Below are positions 1 to 10,090 of a DNA stretch of 64,000 nt, piece by piece. Below the pieces are notes generated by a model. The model had not been told where the DNA came from, made no database searches, and worked only from the letters and a program-made list of their open reading frames with translations. Numbering within the stretch: position 1 is the stretch's first letter; every line of letters begins with the position of its first letter. This stretch comes from Chrysopilus asiliformis. Lineage: Eukaryota; Arthropoda; Insecta; Diptera; Rhagionidae. The stretch covers positions 52,012,706 to 52,076,705 of the forward strand of contig OZ035960.1 in NCBI GenBank assembly GCA_964034945.1, read 5' to 3'. A program made the translations under genes and the position numbers.

Positions 1-15
1 GCAACTATAATATTA

Positions 16-254
16 CACATAGAGCCAAAATGGTAAATCTAACTATTTTATAATTTCAATTATAAAAATACTAAAAATTGACTATTTTTAAATTAAATTT
101 GATTACTTCGTAGTAAAATTTACTATTTAATGGTTAAATTGACTATTTTTGTAATTAAAATTAACTGTGTTGTGATTGAAATTCTCTTTTTTGGCAATAG
201 TCACAATTCACCATTATAAAATAGTTAGATTTACTATTTTCTTTTCTCTGCGTG
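16..254. mobile_element. TA-flanked MITE, family A copy 1
   Basis: Short non-coding palindromic element. The right end reads TTTTCTCTGCGTG and the left end is a diverged version of its complement (CACATAGAGCCAAAATGG). Both arms continue with the same block built around GTAAATCTAACTATTTTATAA. The interior is a run of related AT-rich motifs (AAATTAACT, TAGTAAAATT). It matches the element at 31254-31523, which has clean ends and a TA duplication, so that copy defines the family. TA flanking suggests mobilisation by a Tc1/mariner-type transposase, which is inference. Confidence 0.7.
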
Positions 255-2099
255 CAAAAATCAGGTAGGACGAGGGCCTACTGTTGTCGTTTATAAACTC
301 AGTTTGATATGCAATACAGCTTCAATAAAACAATACGTCTAGCTTGCCACATGATTAGCATAAATGCGTGTGAACACCAAGTATGTAAACAAATTAAATG
401 TAAAGGTTTTCAGATTATTTGACCAAAACTTATCCTGCATAAGCAAAGATTTTCAATTCCACAAAGGTGATAACTTAAAAATCAGACCATAAATAAGAAA
501 CTAAATCGGATATGGAAAGGAAAACAGTTACCAGAATTTACTTCAGTCTGTCTGTCTCTCCGTATACCTAAAAGTCTGAAAAACGTATGATTGGGCGAGG
601 TTGAAATGCAATCAAACGAATTCCGTCCAACATAAACTGCGGCACTGACGACAGACAATGCCAGATAAACAGCTGTCAATCAACGATCAAAATGTCTTTT
701 GGGTTAACTGATGCTGTTTTTTGTTCAATTTTATATATGAGTCTATAGTATAAATGATCTTACGGCAGCGACAACGACCAGCAGCAGTACCTACGATATA
801 CGAAATACCAGTACCCACCCGAAGTACCTACAGAATATTGACGTTCTAGTAAATCTTGCAATGATCATCATCATCATCGTCCTCATCACTGTCTTTCGTC
901 GTCAATGGATTTCATGAGATTGGAGCCTTTACGTTAAGACCATCGTAGACGACAGTAGAGGTAGTTACCAGCAACATAGCTTGACACTCGATTTAAATTG
1001 TCTCCGGCATTTGCATCCAATTGATGTACAACCGACAACTCTTTGATTGGAAAACCAGTGGCACATCTCATTCTTCACCGTATAACATATTATAGCTAAC
1101 AGTCGCCAAAGCATCCCGAAAATGCAATGCATATCAAAAATACTCACATACATATAAGCATAGAAGGTTTCCTCCTGACGGTTTCCCAATAATTTGATTC
1201 GATATATTTTGTTTGATGTTATGGGCACGAAGAACAACAAACACTATCACTACAGTTGTTGTTGTTAGACCTTTGTATGCCGTGTTTTTGTTAAAAGTCT
1301 GTTGTGTCGGAAACTCGTTTTTTTAATACTTAGCAAGATGAAAATTTGCATTTAAACAAGAAGTTACACATCAGAAGGGACTACAGAGAATAGGATTGCG
1401 TAATTTGCATATCAGAATTTGATAAGACAAGAAAAATTTTTCTTTCAAAGAAAATAATTGGTTGACATGAAAGGGAATGCAACTGAAGTTGTTTTACATA
1501 CCCGTTTGATAGCAAACGTTGTTTTATTCACAATGAATTTTCTTTGGATCGAGTTTTTAATGATTGAAAGAAAACGAAATTTGTAAATAAATAATTTGAA
1601 CCAAAAAATCAAGATATTTTTAACAACAACTTTGAGTTGCGGAATATCAAATCTTGCATTTTTTTTTTGAACAAAAAAAGATTTAACTGGAAAAATTTCA
1701 TATTTACCCAGAGAAAAATTTGGTGTGGATTTGACTCTAAAAGTGTCTCAAAAACGCTCATCTTTTTGGATAACTCCATCTTCTATCCATTTGGGTGAAC
1801 ACGAAAAAATAAAAAAATATGTTTCTAAATTCAGACCTTTTTTGTTTCAAAAGTTATCCACTTGAAGTTTATAATAATCCCATTTGGAATTTAAAATAAA
1901 TTTATTTGCTTGAAATTGTATGAACCAAAACCCTACAAATGTTAGATTTTTTACAACATTTGTGAGATATTAGTGGTAGTTTAAAAAAACAATTTCTCCA
2001 TTTTGGCTGGGAGATTTTTTAATTTATTTTATTTATAATTTAAGTTATTTGTTTTTTTATTTTTTTTTCCCTAATAATAATTTAAATTTATATTTTATC
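255..2099. other. No gene recognised
   Basis: AT-rich sequence with only short frames and no recognisable protein. It holds a short ATC-rich microsatellite near 866-890 and a GTT run near 1255-1265. A possible TA-type MITE end (CCCAGAGAAAAA) sits near 1709, but no matching right end was found. Confidence 0.4.
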
Positions 2100-2259
2100 T
2101 TTATATGTATATAAAATCGATTAACCTGACTGACTGACTGACTGACTCATCAACGCCCAGCCCAAACCCCTGACGCTAGAGACTTGAAACTTTCACAGTG
2201 TGTCCCAACCACCACGTAGGCGCTCACTAAGGCGGGGTTTTCCGAAACTGTGCCGCTAA

Positions 2260-2289
2260 GGGGGTAAACGGGGGGTAAAGGGGGTTGGG
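2260..2289 (+). other. G-quadruplex motif inside Helitron-like element
   Basis: Four G-runs lie in 30 bases: five G at 2260-2264, six at 2270-2275, five at 2280-2284 and three at 2287-2289, with loops of 2-5 bases. The run pattern is preserved at 35380-35410 in another copy of the same family. Confidence 0.75.
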
Positions 2290-2360
2290 TGTTTTTAAAC
2301 TGTGATATGAGGCTGAAAACTTTCACTCGGAGGTTTTCGAGATCGCTGATCACGAATCTG

Positions 2361-2497
2361 TGGCCTATTTCACCAAACTACAAATTACAATTACAAATTT
2401 GTACTAAAGCAAAATAAGCCAACAATTTACAAGTTTTGTTAAAAATCACTTGAACAAAACTTGTAAATTCAAATTTGTAAGTTGGTGAAATAGGCCA
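2361..2497. mobile_element. 137-bp MITE nested in Helitron-like element
   Basis: Terminal inverted repeats TGGCCTATTTCACCAA and TTGGTGAAATAGGCCA. The flanking CTG at 2358-2360 and 2498-2500 is a 3-bp duplication. Removing the element and one CTG restores CGAATCTGGTGTTAG, which matches the uninterrupted copy at 35738-35754 (CGAATCCGGTGTTAG). The interior is AT-rich, with ACAAATTTG motifs in both orientations. Confidence 0.85.
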
Positions 2498-2640
2498 CTG
2501 GTGTTAGACTAATTCGCAACGGAAAGTACTGCAGGGATAAGATTTTTCTCAAAAGTTTTTAAGTTCTTTCCGGTTTTCCTCGTATTCTAAAACTTATACA
2601 AAAAAAAACTTAACCCGGCAACGACAGGTATGCAAGCGAG

Positions 2641-3132
2641 TTTGTCTATATATTAAAAAGTCAAATACCACTCACTCATTCCTTCATCACAGTATCTCCC
2701 AATTCCCTAAGCCGATTGCCATGAATTTTTGGACACAAATTTACCTTACCTTACGCTCTCTAAGAAACGGTTGTTCAAAATTTAAAAAGGAAGGTTCCTG
2801 TAAGGATCAACGCGTATACCCTTTTCGCATTTTTCTTCGGAGAAACTGGAATTGGGGGGTCTTCGAGGTCGCTGATCACTAATCTGGTGTTGGAATTTCA
2901 AAATTGGAAGCGGAAGGTCTTTTAAGGATAACTCAAATATCGTGTTTCCCATTTTTTTTAGGAAACCTGGGTTTACGGGATGGTCTGGTGTTAGAATTCC
3001 ATTATTCGAAATAGAAGTCCTGAAGGCATAACAATTTCTTTTTCAAAAGTTTTTATGTTATTTTTTGGTTTTTTGGTACGAAAAATCGTATGCAAAAAAC
3101 TTTAACTCGGCAACGACGGGTATGCAAGCTAT
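2641..3132 (+). mobile_element. Helitron-like non-autonomous element, copy 2
   Basis: Lies directly after copy 1. It contains the family's internal ~110-bp unit (GGTCGCTGATCAC ... GAAGGTC.T..AAGGATAAC) and ends with the hairpin ACTCGGCAACGACGGGT then ATGCAAGCTATT. The 5' end opens with ACTCACTCATTCCTTCATCAC rather than the CTGACTGA block, so this is either a subfamily or a 5'-diverged copy. Confidence 0.5.
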
Positions 3133-3336
3133 TTTATTTACAAATTTGTATATTTCGCATATTTATCACAATTACATATTACAAAGATAAACTCTCCCTG
3201 TGCATCGGCCCTGGTTCGAACGCATATACATACTTCAGATTTCAACTTGAGCTACCATCCTCGTCAGACTATTGAACTAATTCAGGGAACCTCTTCTAAA
3301 CATGAATACGTCTTGTAAGCATAAATAACTCCAAAC

Positions 3337-3596
3337 GGAGTTTTTTTTACAGTAAACCGATTTAAATATTTCATTTTCCCAATGCCATGAAATTCTAACC
3401 AAATCGGATAAAAAAATATCTTAAAATTGCTATTTTATCCAGCTTTTCGGTATTTTTGCTCAGTTTTATCCTTTTGGATATATTAGAAATTTTATCTAGC
3501 TTTGTGTAGTTAATAAAGTAAAAATAAGTCCATTTGGATTTAAAATTTTAAAATAATCGGATAAAATTGAGTTTACATCGACAAATTGTGTATAGT
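3337..3596 (+). repeat. Dispersed repeat, pair with 28550-28815
   Basis: The block around CCGATTTAAATATTTCATTT through TCCAGCTTT to GATAAAATTGAGTTTACA aligns by eye, with many substitutions, to 28550-28815 (CTGATTTAAATATTTTATTT ... CCCAGCTTTG ... GATGAAATCGGGTACACA). No coding capacity is seen and the class is unknown. Confidence 0.5.
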
Positions 3597-3753
3597 GACA
3601 AAACGCGGTTAGAAATCCTGACAGTAGATCAGAAACAGACCTTGGCTCCTGTTCTCTGATATACTGTCAGGATACCTGCCCGACTTTTACTGCCCAATTC
3701 GTCGGTGTAAACTCGATTTTATCCGATTGTTTTAAAATTTTAAATCCAAATGG
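3530..3753. repeat. Palindromic element with inner hairpin
   Basis: Long inverted arms: CCATTTGGATTTAAAATTTT at 3530-3549 faces its complement ending at 3753, and GATAAAATTGAGTTTACA faces TGTAAACTCGATTTTATC. The centre has a second inverted pair, CCTGACAGTA and TACTGTCAGG. It could be a fold-back MITE or a fold-back formed from the dispersed repeat it overlaps. Confidence 0.6.
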
Positions 3754-3806
3754 TGTTTAAGGCAGAGCGAAAGTGAAAACCCCAAAGCAACAAATGCTAT
3801 GACCTC

Positions 3807-3981
3807 ATTCACACAATAAGTTTTTTGATTAATGAGAGCAAAAAGGACTAGAGAAAACGGATTTGCAATAACTTATGGTGAATCAAAAGTTGATGATTCG
3901 CCAACTTTTCGCCCCTCCTACATCTCGCCCCTCTTGCCATCATATGGCCGTGACGTGAATCAAAAAATTTATTGTGTGAAT
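3807..3981. mobile_element. Short MITE candidate
   Basis: Inverted ends ATTCACACAATAAGTTTTTT and its near complement AAATTTATTGTGTGAAT, 175 bp apart. No convincing target duplication is visible and the interior is unrecognised. Confidence 0.5.
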
Positions 3982-4244
3982 TCCGACTATCCTATTGAAT
4001 ATCATAACTAATCATGGAAAATGATCCGAATCGGTTCTGTGGTTTTCGTGTAGCAGAGGGTCACTCCGGGAACATGATAATTTTCCCTCCCCCTCTGAGC
4101 CAATTCTCCAAAACCTTGCAATTTTTTTTCTTGATTTTTTTCGTGGATTTTTTTCGGAATTTATTCCACAAAGTTTATCTATCTATCGCAGCAAAAAATT
4201 CACTTAGCAAAAGTTGCCAAAATTTCAATTGTTTCTGTCTCTTT

Positions 4245-4922
4245 AGGGGCCTACACACGTTCAATGTTACATGACAATTTTACTTGAATGACTCATGTTT
4301 CAAGTAACATTGTACGTTTGGATGCTCTTCAATGGTCTTGTCAAGTAAAAAGTCTACATTGACGAAGATCAAAATTATTTTGATTTTCATCAATGTTCAT
4401 TGACAGTAACAATGATGGTTTAGAGCATTCATAAATGTTACTTGTCAATATAGCAGTTGCTGTCTGTTATTCAAGGAAATATGTCCGATATTCGGCAATG
4501 TTCGCGGGAATTCCTCAGTGAGTTCATTGACATTTACTGGAAAAATGAGTGTCGATGGAAAGTAAAATCTATGCGTTATATTAATAAAGATTTTAAACAT
4601 ACGCTTTCAGTATGAAAAACTACTAGATAAATTGAGAGAAGTGGGTCCTCATCCCACAGTTGATACCGTGAAAAAAAAATAGTTTGCGAATAAATTTTAG
4701 AGCTAAATTAAAAAAGTTAGAAAAATCTAAAAAATCGGGATCAGGACAGGACGAAGTTTATCAACCATCATCGCTAAAATATACGAATGTACTGACCAAA
4801 ATTTTGACGAAAATATTGTCAATGTTCAATGTTACGTGTGGAGGCAATTTCCATCCATGTTACTTGACGAAAATTTTCATCAATAATACTTGTCAAGTAA
4901 CATTGAACGTGTGTAGGCCCCT
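4245..4922 (+). mobile_element. PIF/Harbinger-type element, non-autonomous
   Basis: Terminal inverted repeats AGGGGCCTACACACGTTCAA and TTGAACGTGTGTAGGCCCCT. Flanking TTT on both sides gives a 3-bp duplication, as expected for the PIF/Harbinger group (usually TTA or TAA). Sub-terminal copies of CAAGTAACATTG-type motifs repeat in both arms. The interior carries a broken MADF-like ORF, the usual second protein of this superfamily, supporting the assignment. No DDE transposase is present. Confidence 0.8.
4481..4795 (+). pseudogene. MADF-domain protein relic of a Harbinger-type element
   Basis: Translation from the ATG at 4481 gives a MADF/Myb-SANT-like start: REFLSEFIDIY, then CRWKVKS and YINKDF. 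The frame breaks near 4612. A second frame continues YEKLLDKLREVGP..TVDTVKKK, and after another break near 4681 a third gives NSLRINFRAKLKKLEKSKKSG and DEVYQPS. The order and spacing fit the MADF family (FI..Y......LW.......Y......R..A), which in Harbinger elements is a DNA-binding partner of the transposase. At least two frameshifts and no intact reading make it a pseudogene. The family call is by eye. What remains is only the domain itself, with nothing downstream recognisable before the element's right end. Confidence 0.7.
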
Positions 4923-4979
4923 TTTTATATAAAAAACTCGTATTCTGACATCTTTCAGGAATAATTTTTTGAATTTTCG

Positions 4980-5064
4980 TCGTAAATGCAACAAGAACTT
5001 AGCGTCGGGGAACATAAATGCAACAAGAACTTAGCGTCGTAAATGCAACAAGAACTTAGTGTCG
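4980..5064 (+). repeat. Short tandem repeat, three units
   Basis: Three near-identical units carrying AAATGCAACAAGAACTTAG then CGTCG or TGTCG, spaced by about 26-33 bases because the first spacer has extra GGGGAAC. No coding or regulatory meaning is apparent. Confidence 0.8.
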
Positions 5065-5698
5065 AAATATAAAATTCGGGGAACAAAGTGTCTTACACTG
5101 ACAACAGTCAGCCAAAGCTGTCAAAATTTGAGGTTATGTCGGTGATTATAATTCCAATTTCTTTCTTTCTAATTTTTTACTTTTTATTTGCTTATAGGGA
5201 GTGAAATTCTTATACGAAGTTCTTATACGATTCATAATAAAGAATTTTAGTTATTAAAAATTTCGACTTCTTAATTTTACCTAAAAACCCTAAAAAATAA
5301 TTGTGTTTTAGCGAATTGTTCGCGGACTGTTCGTGAACTCCGGTGTACCTGGCATAAGATTTTCCTTTACCTTTTTCTTGAGATCCCCGGAAAAATTTGA
5401 TACTACAAATTTAAATTATATTTGCATAGATATACATACCAGAGATACAAACCGGTTTTTGAACCGAACCAAAAACCACTGAACCATTGAAATTTTAGTG
5501 AACCAAAACCAAACCACAAACCGAACCTCTCTGAAAAAATATGGCCGAACCAAACGAAAACCAAACCATTTTTGAACAAGCTGATTGAACCGAACCAAAA
5601 ACCAAATTTTATTTTATTGGTTCGGTTCGGTTCAGTTTATATTTAAATATTTAGGATTGACATTTTTTTATTATCGACCATATAATTTTTTGAAGTTC

Positions 5699-5776
5699 GT
5701 GCTGTCGGATAAACGGGCCAACACTGAAGATGTTCTGCTTGAAGATATCTTATTAATAAATTTAAATAGCAAATAA
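5699..5776 (+). pseudogene. hAT transposase C-terminal relic
   Basis: The frame reads VLSDKRANTEDVLLEDILLI followed by NLNSK and a stop. This resembles the end of the hAT dimerisation (hATC) domain, where a conserved S..R..L......LL.LN.N pattern closes the protein. Only the last ~25 residues remain, with no upstream catalytic D, D or E region seen. Its position in the left part of the hAT element implies the parental gene ran left to right and lost nearly everything upstream. The short length limits certainty. Confidence 0.5.
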
Positions 5777-5810
5777 GCAAATAACTGAATGTTAATCCAT
5801 ATATCGATAT

Positions 5811-6277
5811 AAAATATCAAATTTTACGGAAGAGCTAAAAACCTTGTTAAATAATTTTAATTCTCATTTAAAGAAAACTGAAAATTGACTGAGAATTAAA
5901 TGAAGCTTACACTCAGAAAAATGTCCAGGTTAACTTTTTGTCAGGTTAACTCTGACCTTACAGAGGTGTCTGTAAGCCAGCTAGCGGTCAGAGTTAACCT
6001 ATCTAAGGTCAACTCGTGCAGCTCCCAATGCCCTACTTCACCTGCTGGTGGCTTAATTTCAGAATTTCTCCGACCATAGGTCAACTCAGTCAGTTTTACT
6101 TGCCCACATGCAGGCGAACGCGCGCCTGCCCGAGGCCAATTACGCCGTATGTAGGTCGTCGAGTTAGCCTCCATTTTTCTGAGTGTAGTTTTCTTTTAAT
6201 GAGACTCAGTTTTCTTTAAATGAAAATATAAATGATTTAACAAGGCTTTTTTGCTCTTTTGTAAAATTTCATATTTT
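5811..6277. repeat. Palindromic element inside the hAT, split by a MITE
   Basis: The left arm runs AAAATATCAAATTTTAC, AGAGC, CCTTGTTAAAT and CATTTAAAGAAAACTGA. The right arm is its inverted counterpart ending GTAAAATTTCATATTTT at 6277. Between the arms sits the MITE at 5910-6185. Without it this element would be about 189 bp and almost wholly palindromic. Confidence 0.75.
5910..6185. mobile_element. TA-flanked MITE, CACTCAGAAAAA ends
   Basis: Perfect inverted ends CACTCAGAAAAATG and CATTTTTCTGAGTG, with TA at 5908-5909 and 6186-6187. A second inverted pair lies inside the left arm (GGTTAACTCTGACC and its near complement around 5982-6000). Base composition is clearly richer in G+C than the surroundings. 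The ends resemble family A (CACTCAGAGAAAA), so both probably used the same transposase source. Confidence 0.85.
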
Positions 6278-6297
6278 GGACTTAGCACAAATTCACT

Positions 6298-6876
6298 TTA
6301 ACTCTAATCCGCACACCCGGTGACTTTGAGTCACTGTTTCAGTTTTGAGAGTGATTGTTACGAATGTTAAAAAAATTTATTGCATTCACGCTCCTTGACT
6401 TTGTTTTTTTATGCCAATACTATTTAAAAACGAAAAAAAAAATTTTAATTTTTTTACTACACCAATAATGATCCGCTTTTATTTAATTCATATCTAATAC
6501 AGTCACCGTAACGGTTTTACAAGCAAAGAAAGGTTATTTTGGTATCACTTTGCTTCTGTTTCGCAAAATATCGGACCGTAGTAGGGGATAATAACTGTAG
6601 CACTTCCCAAAAGACAAAACGTTGCTTCCTGTGTCTCCATTCCTAAGGTCGCGCTTCGAAGCAAATATGTGCAAATGCAAAAAAAATGTTTGTAACGAAC
6701 ATTCTTAAAAATCAATTTTATGCTACAATTATAAAGAGTACGAATGATGTACATTATATATAAATAAATATTATTAACTGAATTAAAAAATGCAAACTTA
6801 CAAAATTTTTTTTTATTAAATTATTCTTTTTTTTTCGGCATGGTGACTGTGAGTCACCGCCTGGGTGGATTAAGGA
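6298..6876. mobile_element. Inverted-repeat element (possible MITE)
   Basis: The left side has CTCTAATCCGCACACCCGG then TGACTTTGAGTCAC. The right side has the inverted TGACTGTGAGTCACCGCC then TGGGTGGATTAAGG. Arms are imperfect, no exact duplication was found, and the ends are approximate. Confidence 0.5.
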
Positions 6877-7219
6877 CAAAATTAGCCTGAGCTGATTAGG
6901 GTTAAGCTGACGATATATCACATCCATATACTAAAGTTTGAATTGCTTATTTTATTTTGTTAAATAAGACTGAAATGTTATTTTTCTGTGTTTTTTTTTT
7001 ACTTTTTTAAAATAAATTTTTTTAATCAATTTTTTTGTCTGAACCAAAACCGAACCAAAACCAAGCCCTTTGAACCAAAACCGAACCAAAACCGAACCAA
7101 AACCATAAATTTCAAAACATGGAAACCAAAACCAAAACCAAAACCAGATATCGAAATAGTCCCTGAACCAAAACCGAACCTTTTTCAAAAAACATTTGGT
7201 TTGCATCTCTGATACATAC

Positions 7220-9485
7220 ATAGTAAGATGTTTAAAAACGTAAAAAAACACGAAAAAAATTTAATTATTTGAGAAAAATCAAAAACCAAACTTGAATTCA
7301 TTAAAACTGAGAAAAGAAAAACTAACTAAATATCATTTAAAGTATATTCCTCGTTAAAAGGATTTTTTTTCTATCCCAGCAGGTATCAAAATCACGCTTT
7401 AATTTCTCTCTCGCAGAAACATAAATTTTGTAGATGCTTTTTTTATGTGGTTTTACTAATTGATATTAATATTTTGTTTTTGTTCATCAAAAGTTTTATA
7501 TGAGCTACTTATTCGTACCTCATTATAGAGTTAACGGGTATAATTTCGTTTTTATAGATTTTGATTTCCGAAACGGGCAAAAAGTCGCAAATGGGTATCG
7601 AATGTAGCAATGTTAACATGTTACCGGCCACTTGTTTGTTGTAAATTGGCATCTGTCAATCTTAAATAACCCAATGTCAAGAAATATCTCATTCCTTGAC
7701 TGTTTGGCGTTTTCCATTTCTTTCTTGCTAAAAAGTGCGTACATTCTACCATACCTTCACAGTTCGATTCAGTGCAGTCGCTTACTACTTTTAGTCGTTG
7801 TATCATATATTGTGGGTATATATATAAATATATCTATGTATCTAATTCAGTTAGTACTTATCCCATGTATCCTGAATGGTTGACTATAGAATCATCAGCA
7901 TTTTTGTTAACTATACGCTGTTTTTATCCCAATTTTTATCTCTAAAATACCGAATAAATTCCATATATTCTTAGATATTGGTTTGATATCAGGTATGGAC
8001 ACCAGCCCTCTTTCTCTCCTGTCTCTTTCTCTGTCTATGTCTCATGTGGTGCTTCCGAATCCATCTAAATGTTGTTAGTGTGTGAATTTTTAAACTGCTA
8101 AAATAGTTTTGCGGCATTTGACTTTGATTTGGCATTGGGAATTAATTTAAATGCAATTGACATCGACCTGTTTGACATTCCGTCTCTCTTTCGTCCAATT
8201 CACTTCACCACTGAAAAAGATTGACTTTTCCTTCTTTTCGGCTTGGCATCCATCAATTGCGACGATATTCAGTGACATTTCGATGACTATAACGTCCTTC
8301 GATTGACTAGTGAGCAATATCTCCCTAACGTCGCGTCGTACAGATACCGCAGCATGATTCACTTTAGTTGAGACCCACTGCGAAAAAAGGGCTTCTCGAA
8401 TGCCCAGCAACATTTATTTGAGTTTACCTGTCCATTCAGATTGTTGCCAATTCATCTGAGCCGTCTGTCAATATATTTTCCAAGTTTTGTATTGTATGTA
8501 AATCGTCACATTTGATGTGTAGCACATTGAAAAGGCCCTCATATCAACGTCGGTTAGCTTCATGGAAAAGGAAAAGCCGAAGAATTTTCATTTCGTTGCT
8601 TGATTTTTTGTTTTCACAAGTAAAAAATTTATACAACATTCGACCATTTCTGGCTTTTTTATTGTGGTATTTTTCGTAATTTTCTTGATCATATTCCTGT
8701 TATTCTTTCTGGCAACTTTTTTTCCTTCTCAACACTGATGACCGTCCATCAAAACTGTCAACACTGTCAATCAATCGGTTATTTATAGCCAAGAAAAAGG
8801 AAGACGTCACATTTAAGTAGAAGTCTTGCAGTCGGTAATCATATTTTACTCAACTGTGAATGTGGAATGAATAATAAAAGATACCTCAGATAGTCAGAAA
8901 ACGAAAAACATTATTCTGTTCATGGACAACTCGTTTCAATTAATTTAAAAGTCGATTGTAATTTTTTTAAAATATCATGCTTACGACGATTGCATTTTTT
9001 GAATTTAAAACTATCGCAGTTTGTAATGCAAGAATTTTGTGGTGTTGTAATTATGTTATTATTGTTTTTATAGTTTTGGATTTTTTTCAATATTGTCAGA
9101 CTTTACACAATTGATAGTTTAACGAGACGAACAGACAGACAATTTTTAATTAGAATTATCATACACGCCACTTCAGTATTTATGAAACAGTGTTCATCAG
9201 TGGGTCCAACATATAATGGTACTTTCGGACATGGTTACTTTTACTGCGCAACATACCGAACACTGCGCTATCTGCATGCTGCAATGTTTGAGAGTCTCTA
9301 CAATCCAGGAAACTGCTTAGCTTTTGAAACAGCTGCAGTATTTTCAAATACTGCGCAATCTAAAAAGCAGCTACGTGTGCCAGTACTAAACTTAAAAAGT
9401 AGCCGTTTTTAGAAAAAGTTTCATTTGGTTGAAACGGTTGCAGCGCAACTTTGTTTGGGACTACAAATATCAGCAGAATTCTAAA
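7220..9485. other. No gene or element recognised
   Basis: AT-rich sequence with short frames only. A pyrimidine-rich stretch lies near 8003-8040. Nothing else could be assigned. Confidence 0.4.
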
Positions 9486-9489
9486 CTTT

Positions 9490-9695
9490 CTGTCTGTCTG
9501 CATGTTTGTTCCGGCATCACGCGAAAACGGCTGATCACGAATCTGTTGTTGAAATTTCGGGAGGTCTTGTGAGAACAACGCAAATATCCTTTCCCCTATT
9601 TTCCCTCTGAAAAACTTGCTTTAGTGGAATTCGGGTCCGCTGAATACGAATTTGATACGGGATTTTTTAATTTCGGAACGGTAGGTCCGAGTTTT
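9490..9695 (+). mobile_element. Helitron-like fragment
   Basis: Contains CTGTCTGTCTG, CGGCTGATCACGAATCTG, GGTCTTGTGAGAACAACGCA, CCGCTGAATACGAATTTG and CGGAACGGTAGGTC, which are diverged copies of the internal unit of the Helitron-like family. No 3' hairpin end is present before the (CT)n run. Confidence 0.5.
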
Positions 9696-9699
9696 TGAG

Positions 9700-9715
9700 G
9701 TCTCTCTCTCTTCTC

Positions 9716-9751
<36 letters not shown>

Positions 9752-9832
9752 GCTCTCTCTGTCTCTCTCTCTGTCTCTCTCTCTCTGTCTCTCTCTCTGT
9801 CTCTCTCTCTGTCTCTCTCTCTCTCTCTCTCA
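9700..9832. repeat. (CT)n / (GA)n microsatellite
   Basis: About 130 bases of CT repeat broken by occasional G. On the minus strand it is a (GA)n tail lying directly 3' of the retrotransposon fragment at 9836-10090, so it may have grown from that element's 3' tail. Confidence 0.9.
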
Positions 9833-9835
9833 ACA

Positions 9836-10090
9836 CCGGTTGTACGGTTTCCGGTTTTATCCTGCCGCAATGTCTCTCGCCAGAGGTCCCGGTCACGTGC
9901 CGATGTCCTCCAGTTTTGCATCCCAATTCTCTTTGCGTGCTGGTCAACGTCGTCTCGCCATCTGAGGTTGGGTCTTGCTCGTCGCCTTGTTGTTAATAAC
10001 CTACCGCAGAAGACTTTCAAGCCGGGTCACTTTCACTCATTCGAGTGACATGACCAGCCCACCGAAGTCTGTTGAATCCACAGATATCCT
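9836..10090 (-). pseudogene. Non-LTR retrotransposon ORF2 C-terminal fragment
   Basis: The minus strand gives RLRWAGHVTRMSESD in one frame and then, after a frameshift near 10022, RRRARPNLRWRDDVDQHAK, RIGMQNWRTSARDRDLWR and LRQDKTG. The R.GRP..RW.DD....GM.NW...A.DR..WR pattern is the conserved tail region downstream of the reverse transcriptase in RTE-like and related LINEs. No catalytic reverse transcriptase remains. The frame then runs into the (GA)n tract. It is a 5'-truncated, frameshifted copy; the exact clade cannot be fixed from so short a piece. Confidence 0.7.

Larger units (their letters stand above)
2100..2640 (+). mobile_element. Helitron-like non-autonomous element, copy 1
   Basis: The 5' part reads ATAAAATCGATTAACC followed by four to five CTGA repeats. 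The 3' part ends with an ACCCG..CGGGT-type hairpin (here ACCCGGCAACGACAGGT) and a GCAAGC tail. The same 5' and 3' blocks recur at 35230-35883, so they are ends of one family. A small 3' hairpin, absence of terminal inverted repeats and a CTAG terminus in better copies are Helitron/Helentron hallmarks. Class assignment is inference from these ends. The element is interrupted by a 137-bp MITE at 2361-2497 and has no coding capacity. Confidence 0.6.
5440..7211. mobile_element. hAT element, 1.77 kb, with perfect 8-bp TSD
   Basis: Ends are CAGAGATACAAACC and GGTTTGCATCTCTG, the CAGRGATGCAAA type common in hAT elements. ATACATAC lies immediately outside both ends (5432-5439 and 7212-7219), a perfect 8-bp duplication. 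Sub-terminal blocks are dense arrays of GAACCGAACCAAAACC-type motifs (about 5455-5640 and 7040-7190), as expected for hAT transposase binding. A short relic of a hAT C-terminal dimerisation region is at 5699-5776. The interior is invaded by a palindromic element that carries its own MITE, and by another inverted-repeat element. Confidence 0.88.

Noticed and set aside
2150..2353. 67-codon minus-strand frame near the G-runs
   Set aside because: Lies wholly in a Helitron-like element and is not kept in other copies.
6952..7251. 99-codon frame with FWFWFWF text
   Set aside because: Reverse translation of the AACCAAAACC sub-terminal array of the hAT element.
9621..10020. Two long minus-strand frames rich in RERE
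   Set aside because: Low-complexity translation of the (GA)n tract; only the part upstream of it, matching a LINE tail, was kept.
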